Shown here: positions 53,997-61,265 of the stretch, piece by piece
How the letters are laid out: every line of letters starts with the position of its first letter
Numbering within the stretch: position 1 is the first letter of the stretch
Assembly (NCBI RefSeq): GCF_010550675.1
Contig: NZ_JAAGOA010000003.1
Location: forward strand, 248,001 to 312,000
DNA from: Phytoactinopolyspora halotolerans
Lineage (GTDB): Bacteria; Actinomycetota; Actinomycetes; Jiangellales; Jiangellaceae
Reading direction: 5' to 3'
DNA: 64,000 nucleotides
Notes under the pieces: model-generated
What the model saw: the letters and a program-made list of their open reading frames with translations, nothing else
What the model was told of the DNA's origin: nothing
Databases searched by the model: none
Position numbers and translations under genes: made by a program

Positions 53997-55127
53997 ATGG
54001 CGCCGACACAGGCCGAGATCCTGGCCGCTCCGAAGGTGTTACTCCACGACCATCTCGACGGCGGCCTGCGCCCGGAGACGGTCGTCGAGCTCGCGGCGGA
54101 GATCGGTCACGAGCTGCCCGCCGACGACGCCGGAGAGCTGCGCCGGTGGTTCGTGGAGTCGGCGGACTCCGGTTCGCTGGAGCGGTACCTGGAGACGTTC
54201 GTGCACACGGTGGCCGTGATGCAGACCGCTGAGGCGCTGACGCGCGTGGCGGCCGAGTGTGCTGAGGACCTCGCCGCCGACGGTGTGGTGTACGCCGAGG
54301 TGCGGTACGCGCCGGAGCTGCACTTGGGCGGCGGACTGACGCTCGACGAGGTGGTCGAGGCGGTCGAGACCGGCTTCCGGCTGGGGGAGCAGCGCGCGGC
54401 CGAGGCGGGGCGGCCCATCCGGGTGGCGACGCTGCTGACGGCGATGCGGCACGCCGCTCGGTCGAGTGAGATCGCCGAGCTGGTGATCCGGTACCGGGAG
54501 AGCGGTGTGGTCGGCTTCGACATCGCGGGGGCGGAAGCCGGGTTTCCACCGACGCGGCATCTGGACGCGTTCGAGTACCTGCGCCGGGAGAACGCCCACT
54601 TCACTATTCACGCCGGTGAGGCGTTCGGGCTGCCGTCCATCTGGGAGGCGCTGCAGTGGTGCGGCGCCGACCGGCTCGGCCACGGCGTCCGGATCGTCGA
54701 TGACATCTCGGTCGATTCGGAGGGACACACCCGGCTCGGGCGGCTTGCGGCATATGTGCGGGACAAGCGGATCCCGCTGGAGCTGTGTCCGTCGTCGAAC
54801 ATCCAGACCGGAGCCGCCGAATCGATCGCGGAGCACCCGTTCGGGTTGCTTGCGCGGCTCCGTTTCCGGGTCACGGTGAACACGGACAACCGGCTGATGA
54901 GCGACACTTCCATGTCGCGCGAGCTGACGCTGCTGTCGGAGGCGTTCGGCTACGATCTGGGCGAGTTCCAGTGGTTCGCGGTGAACGCGCTGAAAAGTGC
55001 GTTCATCCCGTTCGACGAGCGGCTCGCGCTCATCAACGACGTGGTCAAACCGGGATACGCGGCGCTGACGGCGCAGCGGACGCTGGCCGGTCTGCGTCCG
55101 GACCGGGTCAGTCCTCGTTCGGCATGA
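53997..55127 (+). CDS. add: adenosine deaminase
   Basis: A 376-residue zinc enzyme converting adenosine and deoxyadenosine to inosine forms. The metal pair LLHDHLDGG opens the fold; [15 protein letters not shown] has the catalytic Glu region; RLGHGVRI and [13 protein letters not shown] supply the remaining zinc/substrate residues. Length fits the family. ATG 53997 chosen; GTG 53988 is possible. It completes the nucleoside-salvage set. Its last 20 bases overlap the convergent small PspC gene. Confidence 0.95.
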   Translation: MAPTQAEILAAPKVLLHDHLDGGLRPETVVELAAEIGHELPADDAGELRRWFVESADSGSLERYLETFVHTVAVMQTAEALTRVAAECAEDLAADGVVYAEVRYAPELHLGGGLTLDEVVEAVETGFRLGEQRAAEAGRPIRVATLLTAMRHAARSSEIAELVIRYRESGVVGFDIAGAEAGFPPTRHLDAFEYLRRENAHFTIHAGEAFGLPSIWEALQWCGADRLGHGVRIVDDISVDSEGHTRLGRLAAYVRDKRIPLELCPSSNIQTGAAESIAEHPFGLLARLRFRVTVNTDNRLMSDTSMSRELTLLSEAFGYDLGEFQWFAVNALKSAFIPFDERLALINDVVKPGYAALTAQRTLAGLRPDRVSPRSA

Positions 55128-55320
55128 TGAACCACAGCGCGATGTAGATCAGGAACTGGGGTCCGGGTAGCAGGCAGGACAGCAGGGCGATGATGCGCAC
55201 GCGGGTGGGCGTGGTGCCGAAGCGCCGCGCCAGCCCGGCGCAGACACCGGCGAAGATGCGGCCCTCGCGGGGGCGGACCAGGCCGCGCCGCTTGGTGGGA
55301 CGGTAGTAACTAGTGCTCAT
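55108..55320 (-). CDS. small PspC-domain protein
   Basis: A 70-residue protein consisting almost only of a PspC domain: [22 protein letters not shown] followed by a single hydrophobic segment [25 protein letters not shown]. Probably a membrane-envelope modulator. The Shine-Dalgarno GGAGG abuts the ATG with almost no spacer, and no in-frame start lies upstream, so translation may be inefficient or begin differently. It overlaps the end of add by 20 bases on the opposite strand. Confidence 0.82.
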   Translation of the reverse strand: MSTSYYRPTKRRGLVRPREGRIFAGVCAGLARRFGTTPTRVRIIALLSCLLPGPQFLIYIALWFIMPNED

Positions 55321-55398
55321 ACCTCCACGGTAGGGATCCCGGCCGGTCGTGAACATCCAGTAAGCCCCCGGTTTCCGGCTCAGGGTCCCCTGACACTC

Positions 55399-55455
55399 CC
55401 CATGATCATGAACACTAACCGTGCTATGTGAACGGTAAGTGTTCATGATCATGGG
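55399..55455. repeat. palindromic repeat copy E (in a divergent promoter region)
   Basis: 57 bp, CATGATCATG at 55401-55410 and 55444-55453, 43 apart. It lies between the divergent PspC and PadR genes. Its right flank (AGGTTGAGGGGT, 55456-55467) is identical for 12 bases to the flank of copy F, where the same bases are coding for the end of a CapA-like protein. Confidence 0.9.
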
Positions 55456-55473
55456 AGGTTGAGGGGTGTGTCG

Positions 55474-55505
55474 CGCTTTGCGGAGTACTGTGCAAAGCGT
55501 AATAC
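55474..55505 (+). promoter_or_regulatory. PadR promoter with overlapping palindromic operator
   Basis: CGCTTTGC at 55474-55481 and GCAAAGCG at 55492-55499 form a perfect 8-bp inverted repeat. It overlaps a plausible promoter: TTGCGG (55478-55483) and TAATAC (55500-55505), 16 bases apart. This fits autorepression by the PadR protein encoded just downstream. Confidence 0.55.
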
Positions 55506-55534
55506 TGGTGACGTGGCCCGAGGGAGGGACAGCC

Positions 55535-55870
55535 ATGGATACCAGTCAGCTCCTCAAAGGAGTGCTCGACGTCGCCGTGCTCGCGGTACTCCGTGAAGCG
55601 GACGGCTACGGCTATGAGATCGTCCGGCGCCTGCGTGCTGCCGGATTCGACGAGGTCGGTGACGCCTCGGTGTACGGAACGCTGCGCCGCCTGTACAACT
55701 CGGGAGCGCTGACCACCTACGTGGTGCCCTCCGAGGAAGGCCCCAACCGCAAGTACTACAGCGTGAACGGCACCGGCATCGACCTGCTCAACCGGTCCGC
55801 GAAGACGTGGCGTGAGTTCACGGCGGCGATGTCCGACCTGATCGACCACGGCAGCAAGGAGGCAACGTGA
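55535..55870 (+). CDS. PadR-family transcriptional regulator
   Basis: A 111-residue winged-helix protein: LLKGVLDVAVLAVLREADGYGYEIVRRLRAAGF, ASVYGTLRRLYNSGALTTY and GPNRKYYSVNGTG. The ATG at 55535 has AGGGAGGG at six bases. It overlaps the following membrane-protein gene by GTGA, the usual PadR-plus-HAAS pairing in which the regulator controls its neighbour. Confidence 0.93.
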   Translation: MDTSQLLKGVLDVAVLAVLREADGYGYEIVRRLRAAGFDEVGDASVYGTLRRLYNSGALTTYVVPSEEGPNRKYYSVNGTGIDLLNRSAKTWREFTAAMSDLIDHGSKEAT

Positions 55871-57108
55871 CAGATCCACAATGGCCGGGTGACGAGGTCG
55901 CGGCGAGATACGCGTCCGCCGTCCGCGACGAACTGGCCGATCTGCCGCCCGGAGAGCTCGCGGAGATCATGGACGAGGTCCGCGACCATCTCGCCCACGT
56001 GGTGGCCGAGTTCGGCGACCAGGCCACGGACGAAGCCCTGATCGACCGCCTCGGTCCGCCCGCGACGTATGCGCGGGAGTTGCGAGCCGGTGCCGGAATG
56101 GCCGAGCCTGCACCACCGGTGCCGACGTCTCAGCTTGTGGAACAGCCTGGGTTCTTCCGTCGCCTGGGGCGGTTCACGGCGGCGGTCTTCGGTTGGGCAG
56201 CCGTTGCCTTCGCGATTGCGACCGTGCTTGACGCGTTATTCGTGACCCACGGGTCCCCCGCTCTCGTGGGGGCCGCCACGGTGTCCGCGGTTGCGGCCGC
56301 GGCGTGTACCGGTCTGCTCGTGGCGGGGCGAGATCCAGCGACCGAACTGCGAGAGATCCCCGGCGTCGGAGTGGCCGTGCGCGGCTACGAAAAGATCCGG
56401 AGCGAACCGTGGGGCGGGTCCGCCATCGGCTTCGTCCAGTCGCTGGGCCCGGCCTGGTGGGTGCTACGTGCGGTGATCTTCGGCGTCCTGGTGGCCCGTG
56501 TCACCACCGTCGCGATGGGTGCCGTGGCGTTCCTGGCGGCGCTCGTGCCGTCCGTGGTGTTGGGCCTGCGGACCGCGTCCGGGCAGATCGCCGACGGCGG
56601 TCGGCGTGCGGTGTACGCGACGAACGCGGCGCTGGTGGTCGGCGGGGCAGCGGTCTCGATCGGCCTGGTCGCGGAGACGAGGATGCCGGCCGTCGACTAC
56701 GTCTCGTACGACGCTGAGGGCGCCGAGTATGACGAGGGCTACCACGTCGGCTACAACGACGCCCAGCGTGAACTCAACGACGGGTACGGCGAGGTCGTGG
56801 AGGAAGGCGGTGACGTGTACGTGGACCATGGGGTGGACACAGCTGAAGGACTGGCGGGCACCAACATCTTCGTCTACGGTCCGGACGGTGCCCTGCTGCG
56901 CGACGTGATGCTGTTCGACGAGGACGGCCGTCCCATCGAACTGGGGACGCCCGGGGCATGCGTGGACGGCGCCGTCCCTGGTGAGACCTTTACGGTGCCG
57001 AACCCGTGGGGCGGACACGTCTATCCGCGGCTCACGGTCGAGGTGGGCGAGTCGGGGGTGTGCGGCGAGCCGAGACTGGACGCGCCGTACGGTGCGCAGC
57101 TCCCATGA
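55867..57108 (+). CDS. HAAS-domain membrane protein
   Basis: A 413-residue protein. The first 80 residues (RYASAVRDELADLPPGELAEIMDEVRDHL, RLGPPATYARELR) are the HAAS/DUF1700-like helical domain found next to PadR regulators. Four or so membrane segments follow (about 105-270), then an extracytoplasmic part with many Tyr/Glu/Asp residues (YDEGYHVGYNDAQRELNDGYGEV) and two cysteines. Function in the envelope is inferred. Its TGA stop is supplied by repeat F. Confidence 0.85.
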   Translation: MTDPQWPGDEVAARYASAVRDELADLPPGELAEIMDEVRDHLAHVVAEFGDQATDEALIDRLGPPATYARELRAGAGMAEPAPPVPTSQLVEQPGFFRRLGRFTAAVFGWAAVAFAIATVLDALFVTHGSPALVGAATVSAVAAAACTGLLVAGRDPATELREIPGVGVAVRGYEKIRSEPWGGSAIGFVQSLGPAWWVLRAVIFGVLVARVTTVAMGAVAFLAALVPSVVLGLRTASGQIADGGRRAVYATNAALVVGGAAVSIGLVAETRMPAVDYVSYDAEGAEYDEGYHVGYNDAQRELNDGYGEVVEEGGDVYVDHGVDTAEGLAGTNIFVYGPDGALLRDVMLFDEDGRPIELGTPGACVDGAVPGETFTVPNPWGGHVYPRLTVEVGESGVCGEPRLDAPYGAQLP

Positions 57109-57158
57109 TCATGAACACTTGCCGTGCTATGTGAACGGTAAGTGTTCATGATCATGGG
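57102..57158. repeat. palindromic repeat copy F
   Basis: 57 bp, two CATGATCATG (57104-57113 and 57147-57156). It differs from copy E by two bases in the inner stem. It supplies the TGA stop of the HAAS protein (57106-57108) and overlaps the TGA stop of the convergent CapA-like gene (57152-57154). Confidence 0.92.
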
Positions 57159-58396
57159 AGGTTGAGGGGTTGCAGGTTGGTGCACTCACGCAGCTCGGTG
57201 AATTCCTCGCGCATCCGCTCGGCCCTCGCGCCGGACGCGAACTCGGGCAGGCCGTCGGGCTGGATCGTCGCCGGCGCCCAGGACTCCCGCGTGACGTGCC
57301 CGTCCGCCACGGTGAGGGTGAGGACGCCGGTGGTCGACGTCGCCTCTGAACTCTGCGTGTACCAGGCGAAATTGCCCAGGCCGTAGGCGACATACGTGCT
57401 GTCCAGCATGCCGGCCCCCTGCAGCTGGTGGGTATGGCTGCCGGCGACGACGTCAGCCCCGGCGGCCGCCAGCTCGGTGGCCAGCTCCGTCTGCGAGTCG
57501 CTGGGGCAGGCGTCGCCCTGCACACCCCAGTGCATGTAGACCACGACGACGTCGGCCTGGCGCTGTGCCGCCTCGACGGCGTCGAGCAGCGGCTCCGGGT
57601 CCAGCGCCACGGCGACGCCGGGCCGATTCTCCGTGGCGGCCCACTGCTCGGTCGGGTCGGCGGTCGGGTCGTCCGGCGTCGACGCCCCGATGACGGCGAC
57701 CGTCGTACCGCCGACGTCGTGGACGGCCGCAGCGAAGGCATCGTCCCGGTCGCCGCCGATGCCGACGACCGAGAGCGGCGGATCGGCGGCAGCGGCTCGT
57801 CGCCGCGCGTCGAAGGTCTCGGCCAGACCGGCTGATCCGTAGTCCATCGCATGGTTGTTCGCCATGGTGACGACGTCGACACCCGCGGCTGCGAGCGCGT
57901 CGAACGCGGCCGGCGGCGCCTGGAACAGGTATCGCTTCGGCTCCGGGTCGCCCCCGGTGCCCACCGCCGACTCGAGGTTGGCGACGGTGAGGTCCGCCTC
58001 CGCGAGCTGTCCGGAGATCGGGGCGAGCGCGCCGCGTGGGTCGTCCAGCCGGGAGCGGAGCTCACCCTCGAAGTGCATGTCGCCGACGAACGAGATCGTG
58101 ACGGGCTCCTGGTCGGGTTTCGGCGACACCGTGCCCGTGGCGGTCGACGGATCGCCGCCCCCGGTCGCGTCCGCCGGCGCTTCGGAACCGTGTTCTTCCG
58201 GACTGCTCACCTGGCCGCCGGGGGACGAGCCGGTGCGCGAGTCAGACGGCACTGGCGCGCCAGACTGCGCGGGTGCACCAGACGGCGGCGCCGCGGTCGG
58301 CTCGTCGGGCCCGCCGCACGCCGTCGTCACCAGGACGGCGGTGACGGCGAGCGCCGTGAGCGCGAGGAAGCGGCGCCGGGGCCGGTGCGGAGACAT
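57152..58396 (-). CDS. CapA-family lipoprotein (polyglutamate-synthesis-like)
   Basis: A 414-residue secreted lipoprotein. Signal with lipobox VTTAC, then a Gly/Pro/Ser-rich spacer of about 80 residues. CapA phosphoesterase-like fold: VTISFVGDMHFEGELRSRL, ANLESAVG, VVTMANNHAMDYG, VVVYMHWGVQGDACPSD and VVAGSHTHQLQG. It resembles the metallophosphatase-type CapA proteins of many actinomycetes; poly-gamma-glutamate synthesis itself is not implied. GTG 58432 is an alternative start. Confidence 0.87.
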   Translation of the reverse strand: MSPHRPRRRFLALTALAVTAVLVTTACGGPDEPTAAPPSGAPAQSGAPVPSDSRTGSSPGGQVSSPEEHGSEAPADATGGGDPSTATGTVSPKPDQEPVTISFVGDMHFEGELRSRLDDPRGALAPISGQLAEADLTVANLESAVGTGGDPEPKRYLFQAPPAAFDALAAAGVDVVTMANNHAMDYGSAGLAETFDARRRAAAADPPLSVVGIGGDRDDAFAAAVHDVGGTTVAVIGASTPDDPTADPTEQWAATENRPGVAVALDPEPLLDAVEAAQRQADVVVVYMHWGVQGDACPSDSQTELATELAAAGADVVAGSHTHQLQGAGMLDSTYVAYGLGNFAWYTQSSEATSTTGVLTLTVADGHVTRESWAPATIQPDGLPEFASGARAERMREEFTELRECTNLQPLNLP

Positions 58397-58487
58397 CCCG
58401 TCGAGAGTACTGTCCGAGCCGTCCCGACTCACAACGTCGCGCCGGCCACGACCCGCCCCGCGTACGGACGCCGTCGGGGTGCTCGGT

Positions 58488-59441
58488 TTAGCAGTCCGTC
58501 GTCGGGGCGTGGTAGTAGCCGGCGTTCTGGTCCGCGATGGCGTTGCGGATGACGTAGCGGAGGAACACCTTCATGTCGGCCGTGCTGCTCAGCGGGTTGT
58601 ACGTCTGGCAGCCGCCCGAGCCGGTCGTCATCTTGAACCGCGACATGAGCGTGTTGTACGCCGACTGGGTGATAGGGCCCCAGATGCCGTCGAGCACGAT
58701 GTCGCTGTTGACGCCCAGGTATCGCGCGGCCGCCTGCACGATGGTGGTGTCACCCTTGTGGCCGGTCCTGATGTTGGTCCCGCCGGAGTTGTTGCCGCCG
58801 TCGTCGACGTGCACGTGGTTCACGTGCGAGCCGTCCGTGTCGTACCACGCGGTGAAGACGTTGCGGAAGTAGCGCCGGCACGACGCCACGACCGCGAGGT
58901 ACCGCCGCTTGACGACCCTGGTCTCCGGCCCCCGCCAGTGCTTGTTCAGGTCCACGTAGCCGCCGTCCCACTGGACCCGGGAGATGTCGAGTGCGCGCCC
59001 GGTACCGTGCTGTCCGGTCTTGCAGACGCCCGCACCGATGTCGCCGAGCCATTGGATTCCCCAGCTGGTGCTGGTGCTCGGCCGGCTGATGCGCGCGATG
59101 GCGTCGAGGTTCTGCAGCCAGGTGTTGCACCGGTCGTGAAAGGTCGCGTTGAACTGCTCGGAGTGGCGCCCGCCGTGTACGCCGAGCTGTCCGTTCCATC
59201 CCGTCCGGTGCCGCAGATCCCAGCCGGACTCGCCGACCCACGCGCGGCTCACGTAGGGGTTTCCGGCGCACACGGCCATCGTTCCCAGCTCCGGTTCGCC
59301 GTCGTCCGCGGCGTGTGCCGGCAGCGCGTGGCTGATCGGCGCCAAGAATCCGGCCGCCACCGTCAACCCACCCGCTCGCAACAGGCTACGGCGATCAAGG
59401 CCGTCGCCGTGCATGGCATCTTCCCTGCTCATTCGCGGCAT
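58488..59441 (-). CDS. TAT-exported peptidase-M15/extensin-like protein with peptidoglycan-binding tail
   Basis: A 317-residue exported protein. The twin-arginine signal is DRRSLLRAGGLTVAAGFL. The mature domain has zinc-type motifs GQHGTGRALDISRV and HVNHVHVD, similar to the extensin-like/VanY-type M15 fold. A C-terminal region (VNSDIVLDGIWGPITQSAYNTL) resembles a peptidoglycan-binding domain. Probably acts on the cell wall. The ATG at 59441 has GGGGAGG at five bases, a strong start. Five cysteines could form disulfides. Confidence 0.85.
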   Translation of the reverse strand: MPRMSREDAMHGDGLDRRSLLRAGGLTVAAGFLAPISHALPAHAADDGEPELGTMAVCAGNPYVSRAWVGESGWDLRHRTGWNGQLGVHGGRHSEQFNATFHDRCNTWLQNLDAIARISRPSTSTSWGIQWLGDIGAGVCKTGQHGTGRALDISRVQWDGGYVDLNKHWRGPETRVVKRRYLAVVASCRRYFRNVFTAWYDTDGSHVNHVHVDDGGNNSGGTNIRTGHKGDTTIVQAAARYLGVNSDIVLDGIWGPITQSAYNTLMSRFKMTTGSGGCQTYNPLSSTADMKVFLRYVIRNAIADQNAGYYHAPTTDC

Positions 59442-59745
59442 CGTTGCCTCCCCTTGCGCGGCCCCCAGCCGATGTAGCGGACTATATCCGCCTCCGGCGG
59501 AGCCGGCTATGGAATGAGTTGGGGCTGACTGCGACGACGCTCGCAGGCCGCTCGCCCACTGCTCGCGACGACGCTCGCGCGCGCTGGTCGGACGCTGTAC
59601 GCACGCCGGGTTGCCCGCCGGTTGCACGCGGGCTGCGCGACGCTCGAACGCCGGTCGCTGTCCGGTTGCTGGGCGGTCCGATGGCAGATGCGCCTGTGTA
59701 GGGTCGGAACGTCAGCGTTCGGTCCGAAGGGAGCAGGCAGGGAAG
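59442..59745. other. intergenic region with direct repeats
   Basis: 304 bases between two divergent genes. It contains a 14-base direct repeat (GCGACGACGCTCGC at 59531-59544 and 59565-59578) and is GC-rich throughout. The promoters of both genes must lie here; no convincing consensus was found and no small gene is supportable. Confidence 0.4.
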
Positions 59746-61200
59746 ATGACGCGCGGACCCAACATCGTTCTGATCACGACGGACCAGCAACGCTACGACA
59801 CGGTGGGCCCGCGTGCGCCGGATTTCCTGCGGACACCGCACCTCGATCACATGGCGCGCGAGGGCATCACATACTCGTCCGCGTACGCACAGTGTCCGAT
59901 GTGCGTGCCGTCCCGGGTCTCGATCATGACCGGGCGCACCGTGGCCGGCCACGGCATGGCGCACAATGGCCACTCGTCGGAGGTCGTCGACCGGGAGACG
60001 TCGCTGCCGAGCATGCTTCGCCAGGCCGGGTACCAGACGGCGGCGATCGGGAAGATGCACTTCACCCCGGAGCGGGCCCGGCACGGGTTCGACGAGATGC
60101 TTCTCCCGGCGGACTACTACACCGAGATGACGCGGCGCGGGCACGACGTGCAGCCGATGCGGCACGGGCTCGGGCAGAACGAACTGTACCCAGGGATGGC
60201 GACAGTACCGGAGAGCCTCACGCTGACGTCCTGGACCGCCGAGCGCTGCGTCGACTACATACGCGAGCGGCGGGACCCGACGGTCCCGTTCTTCCTGTGG
60301 TGTTCGTTCTCCAAGCCGCATCCTCCGCTGGATCCGCCCGAGCCGTACTACTCGATGTATCTGAACAGCCCGATTCCGGAGCCGGTGTTCGGTGACTGGA
60401 GCGAGGACGAGCGTTGCCCGGAGGCGTTCCGGCGGGCTCGGGAGAAGTGGTCGCTCGACCTTATCCCGCCGGAGGTGATCCGGGCCGCCCGTGCCGCCTA
60501 CTACGGCCTGGTCACCCACATCGACTACGCCATCGGCCGCGTGTTCGCCGCGCTGCAGGACCTGCGGATGTTCGACGACACGCTGCTGGTGTTCACCTCC
60601 GACCACGGCGAGTACCTCGGAGACCATCACACCGGTGCGAAGACCTTCTTCCACGAGGCGTCCGCACACGTGCCGTTCATCGTGCGCTTGCCGAAGTCCT
60701 GGGACGACCGGCGTCACGGCACGACCGTCGCCGATCCGGTGACACATGCCGACATCATGCCGACACTGCTGGCCGCCGCCGGCCAGCCGGCACCCGGGCA
60801 GTGCGACGGGCAGGACCTGTTCGCGCTGGCCCGGGGCGAGCTCGACAGCCCGCGCCGGTACGTCGACGGGGTTGGGCGTGTGCCGGACGCGACGTATCAC
60901 GCCATCACCGACGGCCGGTGGAAGTACATCCACTACCCCGAGGGTGACACCGAGCAGCTGTTCGACGTGGAGAACGACCCGGACGAGCGGACGGACCTGA
61001 GCGGATCGTCCGAGCATGAGAAGCGCCGGGCGGACCTGCGGCAGGAGCTGATCGACCTGCTGGAGCGCCGGGGCTCGGAATGGGTGCGGGATGGTCGGCT
61101 GGTGAGCCAGGAGCCGTTCGGCGATACGACGCGGGACCGGCGGAACGAGTCGTGGCCCGGCTACCACACGGAACGTCACGACGTCGACGTCCGCCATTAG
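59746..61200 (+). CDS. sulfatase (formylglycine-dependent)
   Basis: A 484-residue type I sulfatase. Metal ligands lie in NIVLITTDQQRYD; the modified Cys 53 is in CVPSRVSIMTGR (C-x-P-S-R). The later TSDHGEYLGDHH segment completes the site and the C-terminal LFDVENDPDERTDL is characteristic of the family. No signal peptide is visible, so it is probably cytoplasmic, acting on an imported sulfate ester. The ATG at 59746 has AGGGAAG nearby. Its maturase gene is not in the window. It is convergent with the TRAP genes. Confidence 0.93.
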   Translation: MTRGPNIVLITTDQQRYDTVGPRAPDFLRTPHLDHMAREGITYSSAYAQCPMCVPSRVSIMTGRTVAGHGMAHNGHSSEVVDRETSLPSMLRQAGYQTAAIGKMHFTPERARHGFDEMLLPADYYTEMTRRGHDVQPMRHGLGQNELYPGMATVPESLTLTSWTAERCVDYIRERRDPTVPFFLWCSFSKPHPPLDPPEPYYSMYLNSPIPEPVFGDWSEDERCPEAFRRAREKWSLDLIPPEVIRAARAAYYGLVTHIDYAIGRVFAALQDLRMFDDTLLVFTSDHGEYLGDHHTGAKTFFHEASAHVPFIVRLPKSWDDRRHGTTVADPVTHADIMPTLLAAAGQPAPGQCDGQDLFALARGELDSPRRYVDGVGRVPDATYHAITDGRWKYIHYPEGDTEQLFDVENDPDERTDLSGSSEHEKRRADLRQELIDLLERRGSEWVRDGRLVSQEPFGDTTRDRRNESWPGYHTERHDVDVRH

Positions 61201-61210
61201 CCACCCCACC

Positions 61211-61265
61211 CCCATGATCATGAACACTTTCCGTTCACATAGCACGGTTAGTGTTCATGATCATG
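61211..61265. repeat. palindromic repeat copy G (inverted orientation)
   Basis: 55 bp with CATGATCATG at 61213-61222 and 61256-61265, 43 apart. The loop is the reverse complement of copies D-F (TTCACATAGC). It sits just after the sulfatase stop (61198-61200) and supplies the TGA stop of the convergent TRAP permease (61261-61263). Confidence 0.9.

Noticed and set aside
10733-61265. CRISPR array
   Set aside because: The repeats are dispersed singly over 50 kb, are palindromic and have no spacers or cas genes.
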